Positions 35,970-44,730 of a DNA stretch of 64,000 nucleotides are shown in pieces (within the stretch, counting starts at the first letter, position 1; the number at the start of each line of letters is the position of its first letter). The position numbers and the translations under genes were made by a program. Below the pieces are notes generated by a model that was not told the origin of the DNA, searched no databases, and worked only from the letters and a program-made list of their open reading frames with translations. The DNA comes from Paenibacillus pedocola (GTDB lineage Bacteria > Bacillota > Bacilli > Paenibacillales > Paenibacillaceae): contig NZ_CP134223.1 of the NCBI RefSeq assembly GCF_031599675.1, positions 5,934,501-5,998,500 of the forward strand, given 5' to 3'.

Positions 35970-37196
35970 TCAGAGCACCCTCATTTCAGGTACTGGAATT
36001 ATCCATTTACCTCCCCATTCACGTATAAACGCCGTTTGTTCCATGATCTCTTCTTTCAAATTCCACGGAAGAATTAGCACATATTCCGGCTTTGTCTGTT
36101 TTAGCACATCAGGTGAATACACCGGGATTCTGGAACCAGGAAGGAAGGTACCTTGCTTATAGGGGCTACGGTCGACTGTATAATCCAAATAATCCCGATC
36201 AATACCGCAATAGTTAATTAAGGTGTTACCCTTAGCAGGTGCCCCGTAACCTACAATTGTGTTTCCATTGTTTTTAAGTTCTATTAGAAGCCCCATAATT
36301 TCCCTCTTTAATTCAACGGCCTTCTCAGAGAAGCTTTTGTATATGTCTATTTTCCCCATACCTAATGAAGCTTCTTGTTCCAGCAATGCTTGAACCGCTT
36401 GGCTTATAGAAAGATCTCTGTTTTCTGAATGTTTTGCATAAATCCGAATGGAGCCACCATGCGTCTCCAGCTGTTCAACATCGTAAATGGAGAGTTTATG
36501 CTGTGCAAATAATTTACTCACTGTTGTAAACGAGAAGTATGAAAAATGTTCATGATATATCGTATCAAACTGATTATGCTCTATAAGCTGGAGCAGATGG
36601 GGAAATTCCATCGTAATAGTTCCTTGAGGGTTAAGTAGCACCTTCATTCCCTTAACAAAGTCATTCAGGTCAGGTACATGGGCAAGCACATTATTGCCTA
36701 GCAGGAGATCCGCTGTCTTCCCTTTTTCTTTCAAGGCATTTGCTAATTGGGTTCCAAAAAAATCAACCACAGTATCGATCCCTTTTTCTATAGCAGATTT
36801 CGCAACATTGGCTGCTGGTTCGATCCCTAATACAGAAATGCCCTTCTCCTTAAAATACTGCAATAAATAGCCATCATTACTGGCGATTTCCACCACATTC
36901 GTGTCACTTGAATATTGGAATTTATCTATCATATGTTCAACATAATTACGGCAATGGTTTAACCAACTATCCGAATAACTGCTAAAATAAGCATACTCAC
37001 TAAAAATATGCTCTGGAGTTTCGAAATCTTCTACTTGAACCAGGAAACAATGCTCACAGACATAAGTTCTTAAGGGATACATAATCTCCTTCTGGCTTAC
37101 AGATTCCACATAGGAATTAGCTAAAGGCGAAATCCCTAGATCCACAAATATGGTGCTTAGTTCCTCACCGCAAAAACGACAGCTTCCCTTAGACAT
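35970..37196 (-). CDS. Sugar C-methyltransferase (TylCIII/NovU-like)
   Basis: 408 residues. Three parts are visible: an N-terminal zinc finger with CRFCGEEL ... CEHCFLVQ, the SAM domain with NVVEIASNDGYLLQYFKEKG and GIEPAANVA, and a C-terminal Rossmann-like domain around TIVGYGAPAKGNTLINYCG. This architecture belongs to sugar C-3-methyltransferases such as TylCIII. In this block the likely substrate is the 4-keto sugar made by RfbF/RfbG, which would give a branched-chain sugar. AAGGAG precedes the ATG. It lies 17 bp after rfbG. Confidence 0.86.
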   Translation of the reverse strand: MSKGSCRFCGEELSTIFVDLGISPLANSYVESVSQKEIMYPLRTYVCEHCFLVQVEDFETPEHIFSEYAYFSSYSDSWLNHCRNYVEHMIDKFQYSSDTNVVEIASNDGYLLQYFKEKGISVLGIEPAANVAKSAIEKGIDTVVDFFGTQLANALKEKGKTADLLLGNNVLAHVPDLNDFVKGMKVLLNPQGTITMEFPHLLQLIEHNQFDTIYHEHFSYFSFTTVSKLFAQHKLSIYDVEQLETHGGSIRIYAKHSENRDLSISQAVQALLEQEASLGMGKIDIYKSFSEKAVELKREIMGLLIELKNNGNTIVGYGAPAKGNTLINYCGIDRDYLDYTVDRSPYKQGTFLPGSRIPVYSPDVLKQTKPEYVLILPWNLKEEIMEQTAFIREWGGKWIIPVPEMRVL

Positions 37197-37213
37197 TCAT
37201 TTGTATCTCCTTA

Positions 37214-38281
37214 TCATAAGGTGTGTTTTTCACCTTTTATCTTTTCGTAATCACGAATTTGTTTTAACGTCAAATCTTGAATACCCTTACTCATATAATT
37301 TAAGTACCAGTCCATTGTCCATTCAATAGACTGGTTTATCGGCAGTTCAATTCTCCAATTCAGCATACGTGCAGCCTTCTCACTATTTAACACAAGAGTT
37401 GAAGCTTCATAGGGCTGAGTAAGGGAAGGATATAGGACATCCACAGGATGATCCAGATGCTTATTACATTCTTCAATAAGCTGGGCAACAGATATATTTG
37501 AAGCTTCGCCAGGACCAAAATTCCAGGAGCCGACATACTTTTCTCCGGATTCTCCCATGTTTTGAGCCAGCAGTAAATATCCATTAAGACAATCCAACAC
37601 ATGTTGCCAAGGCCGTATGGCACTAGGATATCTGATATTTAATTTTTGTTTATGGAGTATAGAGCGGATGATATCGGGAATAATCCGATCTGCCGCCCAA
37701 TCTCCCCCGCCTATAACATTGCCTGCTCTGGCAGAAGACAATAGTTTTCTGCTATTCGAATAAAATGACCGTTCGTAGGCGGAAGTAACGATCTCCGAAC
37801 AGGCCTTACTGGCACTATAAGGATCTGCTCCTCCAAGGGGGTCACTCTCAATAAATCCCTGTAACGAGTTAGTATTCTCATAACACTTATCTGTAGTCAC
37901 ATTGATAACAACCCGTACAGATTCCGTATGCCTGGCCACCTCTAACAAATGAGCTGTTCCCATAATATTAACCGAGAATGTTTCAATGGGTTTTAGATAT
38001 GATTCCCGCACTAAAGGTTGGGCTGCCAGATGAAATATAAACTCCGGTTGAACCTTATGAATAAAGGATTGCAATAGTTCATAATCCAATATATTACCAT
38101 AAACAGAATCCATATTTTCCCCTACGCCTGCAAGCTTGTACAGATTCGGTTCACTTACTGAGGGTGTATTGCTGTATCCAAAAACATTAGCCCCCAGATA
38201 CTGCAGCCATAATGCTAACCAACTCCCCTTAAATCCTGTATGCCCTGTGATTAGCACTCTCTTTTTTTTCCAAAATCCCAC
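37214..38281 (-). CDS. rfbG: CDP-glucose 4,6-dehydratase
   Basis: 355 residues. It converts CDP-glucose to CDP-4-keto-6-deoxyglucose with bound NAD. GHTGFKGSWLALWL (13-26) is the Rossmann motif with the RfbG-style insertion (FKGSW), and the active-site YSASK (YxxxK) is intact. It is 3 bases downstream of rfbF, an order typical of CDP-dideoxyhexose clusters. The dehydrase RfbH (3-deoxygenation) that usually follows is missing here, so the product keeps its 3-hydroxyl. Confidence 0.95.
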   Translation of the reverse strand: MGFWKKKRVLITGHTGFKGSWLALWLQYLGANVFGYSNTPSVSEPNLYKLAGVGENMDSVYGNILDYELLQSFIHKVQPEFIFHLAAQPLVRESYLKPIETFSVNIMGTAHLLEVARHTESVRVVINVTTDKCYENTNSLQGFIESDPLGGADPYSASKACSEIVTSAYERSFYSNSRKLLSSARAGNVIGGGDWAADRIIPDIIRSILHKQKLNIRYPSAIRPWQHVLDCLNGYLLLAQNMGESGEKYVGSWNFGPGEASNISVAQLIEECNKHLDHPVDVLYPSLTQPYEASTLVLNSEKAARMLNWRIELPINQSIEWTMDWYLNYMSKGIQDLTLKQIRDYEKIKGEKHTL

Positions 38282-38284
38282 TCA

Positions 38285-39052
38285 TTACCACACCTTCCAG
38301 GGAGCAAAGCCTGTATCCCACAACTCTTCCAGCTTGTTCTTATCCCTTAATGTATCCATCGGTTGCCAGAATCCATCATGCATAAAAGCTGCAAGTTCTC
38401 CTGATTTCGCTAACTTTTCCATTGGCCCTTCTTCCCAAATGGTGTCATCTCCACTTATTAAGTCAAAGACCTGCGGCTCCAAAACAAAAAAACCGCCATT
38501 AATCCAGTTGCCGTCTCCCATCGGTTTCTCCTGAAATCCAATGATTTCATTATCATGAAACTCAAATGCACCGAACCTGCCTGGTGGACGGACTACAGTT
38601 ACAGTCGCCGATTTCTTTCTCCGCTGATGAAAGTCTATAAGCTCAGTTATGTTAACATCAGACAACCCATCTCCATACGTGAAACAGAAAGAGCTATCCC
38701 CAATATATTGTTGTACCCGCTTTAATCTTCCTCCGGTTAATGTGTGTTCCCCTGTGTCTACTAAGGTCACCTTCCATGACTCTGATTTATTTTTATGAAT
38801 TTCCATCTCATTTGTTCTGAAATCGAATGTAACATCCGAAGTATGCAGATAATAATTGGCAAAAAACTCCTTAATTAAATACCCCTTGTATCCTAAACAT
38901 ACAATAAACTCATTAATTCCGTAGCTAGAATATACCTTCATGATATGCCAGAGCATGGGAGCACCACCGATCTCAACCATGGGTTTTGGCTTCACTACTG
39001 TCTCTTCGCTTAATCTTGTTCCCAAGCCCCCAGCCAATATCACTGCTTTCAT
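38285..39052 (-). CDS. rfbF: Glucose-1-phosphate cytidylyltransferase
   Basis: 255 residues. It joins CTP and glucose-1-phosphate to CDP-glucose. The N terminus MKAVILAGGLGTRLSEETVV is diagnostic, followed by KPMVEIGGAPMLWHIM. AAGGATGTATAGCAG precedes the ATG. The gene begins three bases after the stop of the 537-residue glycosyltransferase gene. It is the entry step of the CDP-sugar pathway, paired with rfbG. CDP-glucose is a strong indicator that the attached sugar is a 6-deoxyhexose of an uncommon type. Confidence 0.96.
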   Translation of the reverse strand: MKAVILAGGLGTRLSEETVVKPKPMVEIGGAPMLWHIMKVYSSYGINEFIVCLGYKGYLIKEFFANYYLHTSDVTFDFRTNEMEIHKNKSESWKVTLVDTGEHTLTGGRLKRVQQYIGDSSFCFTYGDGLSDVNITELIDFHQRRKKSATVTVVRPPGRFGAFEFHDNEIIGFQEKPMGDGNWINGGFFVLEPQVFDLISGDDTIWEEGPMEKLAKSGELAAFMHDGFWQPMDTLRDKNKLEELWDTGFAPWKVW

Positions 39053-39055
39053 CTG

Positions 39056-40669
39056 CTATACATCCTTTCGAACGATTATATCAAAATCTACAGCAGATTC
39101 TTTCATCTGTAAGACGTTGTAGTATGAAATTGATAACCCCCGGTTTGTAAATGAGCTGATTATCTTTTTACAGGCTAATTCATCAAATTCAGGAAAGCTC
39201 AGACTCATTCCTAACTGCCCGCCTTTATTGAGCATACCTGTCAGCACTTCAAATACATGAGAAGTATTATCCAACTTGGTAGCATCGTATTCGAATAGAA
39301 TATAATCAAAGCTCCTGTTAAGCAAATGAGTACTAATTTCATTTACATTTCCTTTAAAATAATAATCCGAAACCGTCTTTATATCCTCCAAGTATTTATC
39401 TTCCAAGCAATAGTTAGTGATTTCTGTATTTTGGATCCCTTTGTACTTTAGCATGTTTTTTAATTGCAAAGGGTTCCCCCCACACTTAGCATTTATCCCT
39501 AAAATTGTTGGATTTAACATGGACAATTTAACCGAAAATTCATTAAGAAGTAGGGGATTCATTATCGCATCCGACCACGAGTCTAAATTGTATTTTCGAA
39601 TGAATATGTCTCTACTAACATTTAGTGAGTTATTATTAATCTGATCATCTCGAACCGTAACTGAGCCAAAGTGATATGTGAATGTATCCTTGCAATATAC
39701 CAACTTGTATCCCGCTCTTCGAATTCGGAAGCTGATATCATCATCAGCAAATTCTCCGTAATAAAATGACGGATCATAGTAACCTATTTGTCTAAGCAAT
39801 TCTGTTCTTACCATTAACACGCAAGGAAGAAGTCTTACACGTTCCTCCCATTTACGTGGATCAGAGTGGTTATATTTATTTGCAAATTGAATCATCTCTT
39901 CAATATTATTGTAATCGCCATTAATTTGCTGCATATTGCTGATCATACTTGCACCAGGAGATACGTAACCAATTCTCTCATCAGATTCTATACATACCAA
40001 TAGATTATCCAGCCAACGCGGAGTAAAAATAAAGTCGTTACATACACATGCAGTATATTTACCTTCTGCCGCTTTCATCCCTTCATTAAAGCCGTTAGTA
40101 ACCCCTACATTTTTTATTAAATGCAGTGGTTTGGCATTTGGTAAGCTATTGAAGTAATCCTTAGTTCCATCTGTTGAGCCGTTATTCACTAAGATCAGTT
40201 CATAGTTAACATTTTGTGTATATTGCAATATACTATCTATACATAATTTAGTATATTCTAATTTGTTATATGCTAATACTACTATACTGACGAGTGGTTG
40301 TTCAGTTAATGAAATGAGTTTTCTATTGTCATCGACCAGTTGTTCTATCACATTTACTAATTCAGCATTTTGTGCTACCTCTTTTGCTTTAGCAAAAAAG
40401 TAGTTGGATTGAATTATATTATTACGTAATTTGTAAACATACCCAAGGTTGAAAAGAATATCTACAAATTCTGAATCAATCAGCAATCCTCTCCACAATT
40501 CATCTTCCGCCTCTTGTAAGTTATCCTCAGCTACGGCTATCGCTGCTTTCATGGTACAAATCTCAATATTTTCAATCACTGATCCATCAGGTTTTAATTC
40601 AGATAATAATTTTTTTGCCTCATCGAGGCTACCTATTTGAATGAGTTCTTGAATTCTTTCCTTTATCAT
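39056..40669 (-). CDS. GT2 glycosyltransferase with N-terminal repeats and unknown C-terminal domain
   Basis: 537 residues. Residues 1-115 are helical and TPR-like (SGLLI-type pairs). Residues about 123-360 form a GT2 domain with SIVVLAYNKLEYTKLCIDSI, VNNGSTDGTKDYF and NVGVTNGFNEGM. The last 130 residues (from about 405) resemble a small Rossmann/SAM-like fold (YILFEYDATKLDNTSHVFEV, then MLNKGGQLGMSLSFPEFDE), suggesting a methyltransferase-like remnant, but no SAM-binding glycine motif is clear. It is probably one of the enzymes that attach the sugar to flagellin or to a growing glycan. GAGGAGACTCAC precedes the ATG. Confidence 0.83.
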   Translation of the reverse strand: MIKERIQELIQIGSLDEAKKLLSELKPDGSVIENIEICTMKAAIAVAEDNLQEAEDELWRGLLIDSEFVDILFNLGYVYKLRNNIIQSNYFFAKAKEVAQNAELVNVIEQLVDDNRKLISLTEQPLVSIVVLAYNKLEYTKLCIDSILQYTQNVNYELILVNNGSTDGTKDYFNSLPNAKPLHLIKNVGVTNGFNEGMKAAEGKYTACVCNDFIFTPRWLDNLLVCIESDERIGYVSPGASMISNMQQINGDYNNIEEMIQFANKYNHSDPRKWEERVRLLPCVLMVRTELLRQIGYYDPSFYYGEFADDDISFRIRRAGYKLVYCKDTFTYHFGSVTVRDDQINNNSLNVSRDIFIRKYNLDSWSDAIMNPLLLNEFSVKLSMLNPTILGINAKCGGNPLQLKNMLKYKGIQNTEITNYCLEDKYLEDIKTVSDYYFKGNVNEISTHLLNRSFDYILFEYDATKLDNTSHVFEVLTGMLNKGGQLGMSLSFPEFDELACKKIISSFTNRGLSISYYNVLQMKESAVDFDIIVRKDV

Positions 40670-40697
40670 GTGAGTCTCCTCAATTCTCTGTCGAATG

Positions 40698-42584
40698 TTA
40701 GGTAGCAGCCGCCCATGTTGCTACTGGGAATTTTTGCCTAATTGTATTTTTCATTATATCCATGCCTTTAATATCATTTTTCTTTTGATAACATTGGTAA
40801 CAGCGCTCATAAGTGCTATAGACAGGTTTTAAGTCCATGAGTTTGGTATAGAATAAATGAGCATCTTCGAGATAGTTACTTTGAAAACAAAGATCACCAA
40901 GTAATGTAATAACCTTTATATTATTTGGTTGTTCGTCATATAGCTTGATCAAAATATCAATTGCTACCTCTGTAAAACTATAATCCGCGAGTATAAGACA
41001 TATGTTGTACTTCGTTTCTATGCTTCCCTTCAAAAGGAGCCCTAACACACTTTCAAAGATTTCAAATTCCTGCAGTATGATAAGATGACGGCAAACTTCA
41101 ATAAGCAGTTTTTGTAAACCTGTAGTTAATCGAGCATTGGAACTATCTTGTCTGTTGACTAAACATATTAGCACGTCACTCTCTCTGTTGCTTAAATTCA
41201 AAAGTGGACGCGCTCTATGAAAGAGGGCAGGATCCTTAAGAATAACAGAAAGCAGAAGCAGATCTTCTCCCGCTTCAACAGGATATTCGGTAATATCAGA
41301 CCATTGTTCACGTGCCTGCTCATATTTCTTATCATATTGTAAAGCTACCGCGATAATATGAGGTGGTGGTTCGATATTAAATTTCCCTACATATTTACTA
41401 AGCAACGGGTGCCTCAAGACGTATAGGGTATCCAGCAACAGCCTTAAGTCATTAATATTCTGAACATTATATATGATCTCTATATTGTGATAAACCTCCT
41501 CAACAGGGAGATTTGCTTTCGTTACGATTTCAAAATACTTTTTCAAAGCCGGAGAGTACGTTTTCTTTTCTCGTAGGACCTGAACGGTTTCTTCATAGCT
41601 TTGAGTTATTTGTCTTTGCTTGTCATATATTTCAGCCAGCATAAACCGGGCTTTATAACCACCTGAACCTTCAGATATCATCGTTCCTTCTGTTTGATCC
41701 CCAATGAGGAGACACTTCTTGAACGATAATATCGCTTCTTCCAGATAACCGGCTTCCAAGAGCATTTGTCCTTGAACATAACGCATTTCAGAGTCTGAAG
41801 GAAATAGCTGAAGAGCATCCTCTATGATTCTTAAACCATCTTCATGCTTATCCAACTTCCCCAGACTCGAAGCAAGAAAGGACAGCAGATCCGGCAAAAA
41901 TGCTTTATCTTTACTCAAAGGGTAGGCTTGTTGAAACAATTTAACCGCTTTCTCTGTCTCACCAAGAGCTACATAAGTTCTCCCCATATTAAACAAATTG
42001 TATCCATTAGGATTCTCATTAACAGCTTTAATCATGATAGGAAGATTTCTTTGCAGTTTATCCTTCTCTCCTATCGTCTCTTTGTTGTAGCCCGTATGGT
42101 GAAGGAGCAGATCCGCATCTCCTCCAACGAAAGTATAACGTTTATCCAATACATTAATATGTTCATGAAGATGACTCTCGAAATAAAGCTTATCATTATT
42201 CTTAAATAACCTTACCGCTTTATGTGTAAAGGTTTGCGCATAGGATATATAATTTTTAATTTTTAATAAGTAATAATCCGCATCTGACACAATTTCCTTA
42301 TAAATATCAGATTTCTCGTCCAGATATTCATCCGCATCCATGATAACAATATAATCACAGGTTGCTTGTTGAATACTATGATTTCTGGCTTCAGAGAAAC
42401 TACCTGTCCATTGAAAATGGTATATCTTCGAGGTAAAACGCGCTGCAATGTCTAGGGTCGCATCTTCGGAACCAGTATCTACAATAATGATTTCATCTAC
42501 CTTATTACTGACACTTTCCAGACTTCGTGCAAGTGTTTTTTCTTCATTTTTCACAATCATACATAATGATACTGTTTTATTCAT
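40698..42584 (-). CDS. TPR-containing GT2 glycosyltransferase (large)
   Basis: 628 residues. The GT2 domain at 1-230 has SLCMIVKNEEKTLARSLESV, the nucleotide motif VIMDADEYLDE (DxD) and HHTGYNK. From about 190 onward come TPR repeats, a feature of glycosyltransferases that hold their protein substrate near the active site (for example SunS-type or flagellin glycosyltransferases). A second TPR set is near the C terminus (TLLGDLCFQSNYLEDAHLFY). GAGAGGACACCTCT precedes the ATG. It is related to the neighbouring 358-residue enzyme, so a gene duplication with later extension is likely. Confidence 0.87.
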   Translation of the reverse strand: MNKTVSLCMIVKNEEKTLARSLESVSNKVDEIIIVDTGSEDATLDIAARFTSKIYHFQWTGSFSEARNHSIQQATCDYIVIMDADEYLDEKSDIYKEIVSDADYYLLKIKNYISYAQTFTHKAVRLFKNNDKLYFESHLHEHINVLDKRYTFVGGDADLLLHHTGYNKETIGEKDKLQRNLPIMIKAVNENPNGYNLFNMGRTYVALGETEKAVKLFQQAYPLSKDKAFLPDLLSFLASSLGKLDKHEDGLRIIEDALQLFPSDSEMRYVQGQMLLEAGYLEEAILSFKKCLLIGDQTEGTMISEGSGGYKARFMLAEIYDKQRQITQSYEETVQVLREKKTYSPALKKYFEIVTKANLPVEEVYHNIEIIYNVQNINDLRLLLDTLYVLRHPLLSKYVGKFNIEPPPHIIAVALQYDKKYEQAREQWSDITEYPVEAGEDLLLLSVILKDPALFHRARPLLNLSNRESDVLICLVNRQDSSNARLTTGLQKLLIEVCRHLIILQEFEIFESVLGLLLKGSIETKYNICLILADYSFTEVAIDILIKLYDEQPNNIKVITLLGDLCFQSNYLEDAHLFYTKLMDLKPVYSTYERCYQCYQKKNDIKGMDIMKNTIRQKFPVATWAAAT

Positions 42585-42679
42585 AGAGGTGTCCTCTCAT
42601 CATTCAAAAGTTAATAATTATACAATTATTATCGGTCTTTTTTCATAACATAATAAGATGTACAATTATTAAAAAATTA

Positions 42680-43756
42680 TTAAGTTAGGCCCTTAGTTTT
42701 ATTGATGATACCCAGGCGCTGTTGAGCCAACATGTAATTATATTCAACTGAAATCCCATAATATGTTCTTGCTTTGCCCAGATCACCGGTAGTTTCATAG
42801 TATACAGCAAGATTATAGGCCGCCAAGAAGCTTCCTGTTCCTCTAACGCTTTCGTATTTATCGGTATCTCCTATGGAAAGACATTTCAAATATGATTCTT
42901 CGATTAGCGGGAAATATTTAAAATACTTATGTGTATTACTAAAAACCAGCTCCATATAAAACAACCCGCTGACAAAATGGAAATCTGAAAAGTCACTTAA
43001 GTAATGTGATTCTTCTTCAATTAGATTAAGCCCTTGTTCAAAGTCCTTCAGTCCTAATATTGTATACAAATACTCAATCACCAATTGAGGTTTATATCCG
43101 TCATTATTCGAGATTGCCTTGTAACATCTTGTTAGGAACATCTCAGCTTTAACATATTCTTTTATAATCCGATACTCTTTGCCTAGTTGGTAAAGTATAT
43201 AAGGGTCATTGGGATTTTGCTCCAACTCAACTTCGAGCATTCTTATATTACGCTTGTACTTCTCAGACTTAAAATATCCGTCATGATACACTTCAATTGG
43301 CGCATTTTTTCTTGGAAGATCGGAAACAATCTGCTCATGTATTTTCCCTGTATAGAATGAGCCTTTAGGAAATAACCGGGTCACATTAGCCTGTGATTCT
43401 CTTAGCTCTCCATCAAAATCAAAACTGTTAGTAATTCTGATTCGGCCTATTGCATCATTATTACATATGAAATCGTCAATTTCTTCACGTGACGCTTTTG
43501 TAATACGATCATCTGCATCCAGGACCAATATCCAGTCTCCATTACACTGCTCCAATGCATAGTTTCTTGCCGCTGAGAAATCATCTCCCCAACTGAAATC
43601 AAATATTCGCGCTCCAAAGCTGCTTGCAATCTGCTTAGTATTATCTGTAGAACCCGTATCAACGACTACGATCTCATCAACAATAGATCGCACGCTTTGC
43701 AGGCATCTCCCAATTTTTTCCGATTCATTTTTTACAATCATAGCTAAAGATAACAT
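42680..43756 (-). CDS. TPR-containing GT2 glycosyltransferase
   Basis: 358 residues. It starts MLSLAMIVKNESEKIGRCLQ and has the motifs VDTGSTDNTKQIASSFGARI and LVLDADDRITK (DxD), followed by a TPR region (about 190-350; EVELEQNPNDPYILYQLGKE). It is the first gene downstream of the flagellin terminator and the strongest candidate for initial transfer of sugar to flagellin. That is inference from position and architecture. GTGAGGTGTAATCC precedes the ATG. No promoter of its own was recognised, so it probably depends on readthrough past the flagellin terminator. Confidence 0.87.
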   Translation of the reverse strand: MLSLAMIVKNESEKIGRCLQSVRSIVDEIVVVDTGSTDNTKQIASSFGARIFDFSWGDDFSAARNYALEQCNGDWILVLDADDRITKASREEIDDFICNNDAIGRIRITNSFDFDGELRESQANVTRLFPKGSFYTGKIHEQIVSDLPRKNAPIEVYHDGYFKSEKYKRNIRMLEVELEQNPNDPYILYQLGKEYRIIKEYVKAEMFLTRCYKAISNNDGYKPQLVIEYLYTILGLKDFEQGLNLIEEESHYLSDFSDFHFVSGLFYMELVFSNTHKYFKYFPLIEESYLKCLSIGDTDKYESVRGTGSFLAAYNLAVYYETTGDLGKARTYYGISVEYNYMLAQQRLGIINKTKGLT

Positions 43757-43797
43757 GGATTACACCTCACTTAGTTTCTATCATGCATGCTTTGTTC

Positions 43798-43829
43798 AAA
43801 AAAAAAAGACCTTAGTTGAACTAAGGTCT
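43798..43829 (-). terminator. Terminator after the flagellin genes
   Basis: AGACCTTAGTT and AACTAAGGTCT form a perfect stem with a one-base centre, then eleven T on the minus strand. It should stop most flagellin transcripts before the glycosyltransferase genes, leaving a lower level of readthrough. Confidence 0.92.
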
Positions 43830-43847
43830 CTATTCAAACAATACAGA

Positions 43848-44660
43848 TTAACGAAGCAATTGAAGAACGCCTTGCGGTTGTTGATTTGCTTGAGCAAGCA
43901 TTGCTTGAGCTGCTTGAGCAAGAATGTTATTCTTCGTCTGAGCCATCATTTCTTTAGCCATATCCACATCACGAACGCGGGATTCTGCTGCAGTAAGGTT
44001 CTCGGAAGAAGTATTCAAATTGTTGATAGTGTGCTCCAGACGATTCTGAACAGCACCCAGTTTCGAACGTTCTGTAGATACTTTACCAATAGCCCCATCA
44101 AGAGCTGTCAGAGCTGTTTGTGCAGCAGTCTTTGTCTTCAAATCACCTACAGTAGTCATCAGGGCAGTAGCATCCATATCGGAAAAAGTATACGAAATCT
44201 TTTGTCCTGTATTAGCACCAACTTGGAAGTCTACCGCTGTGGTAGAACCGTCCCAAAGCTTCTGCGTATTAAACTCAGTGTCATTAGAAATACGAGTAAT
44301 TTCTGTTGACAATGCTTGATACTCTTCATCAATAGCTAAGCGATCAGCTGTTACGTTCGTATCATTGGACGATTGAACGGAAAGCTCTCTCATCCGTTGC
44401 AGGATGGAATGAGTCTCATTCAATGCACCTTCAGCTGTTTGAATCATGGAGATGCCATCTTGAGCATTACGGGACGCTTGATCCAAACCACGAATTTGTC
44501 CGCGCATTTTCTCAGAGATTGCCAGACCTGCAGCATCATCTCCTGCACGGTTAATCCGGAGACCGGAAGACAATTTCTCGATGTTCTTACTTGTGTTGCT
44601 TGTGTTGATTGCCAATTGACGGTGAGTATTCAACGCCGTAACATTGTGGTTAATAATCAT
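43848..44660 (-). CDS. hag: Flagellin (copy 1, promoter-distal)
   Basis: 270 residues from the ATG preceded by AAGGAGG. It is a short flagellin with only the D0/D1 cores and almost no D2/D3, like other small Firmicute flagellins. The N terminus MIINHNVTALNTHRQLAINT and the C terminus MLAQANQQPQGVLQLLR are canonical. The middle (about 130-190) differs from the other two copies (for example VGDLKTKTAAQTALTALDGA). A longer frame to 44690 lacks a ribosome site. It is the last of three flagellin genes and is followed by a strong terminator. A CsrA-type hairpin lies upstream at 44687-44700. Confidence 0.97.
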   Translation of the reverse strand: MIINHNVTALNTHRQLAINTSNTSKNIEKLSSGLRINRAGDDAAGLAISEKMRGQIRGLDQASRNAQDGISMIQTAEGALNETHSILQRMRELSVQSSNDTNVTADRLAIDEEYQALSTEITRISNDTEFNTQKLWDGSTTAVDFQVGANTGQKISYTFSDMDATALMTTVGDLKTKTAAQTALTALDGAIGKVSTERSKLGAVQNRLEHTINNLNTSSENLTAAESRVRDVDMAKEMMAQTKNNILAQAAQAMLAQANQQPQGVLQLLR

Positions 44661-44730
44661 GTTAATTTCCTCCTTGAATGTAACCTCCACATCCTTGTGG
44701 AAGGTTTATAGATTAGAGTTGAACTTTAGA
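44661..44730. repeat. Duplicated flagellin intergenic spacer (unit 1; identical unit at 45541-45610)
   Basis: The 70-bp spacer after flagellin copy 2 and before copy 1 is base-for-base the same as the one at 45541-45610. It holds the ribosome site and CsrA-type hairpin. The identity points to recent tandem duplication or gene conversion. Confidence 0.9.
44687..44700 (-). promoter_or_regulatory. CsrA-binding-type hairpin in leader of flagellin copy 1
   Basis: CCACAAGGATGTGG: a perfect 5-bp core stem with AGGA in the loop, extended by flanking bases to about 8 bp. It matches the CsrA consensus ACARGGAUGU. It sits about 12 bases upstream of the AAGGAGG ribosome site, which itself carries a GGA. 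This is the layout of the two-site CsrA repression known for hag in Bacillus subtilis. Confidence 0.83.

Noticed and set aside
44661..44730. Separate SigD promoter between flagellin copies
   Set aside because: TAAA is present, but no GCCGATAT-like -10 follows at the right distance.
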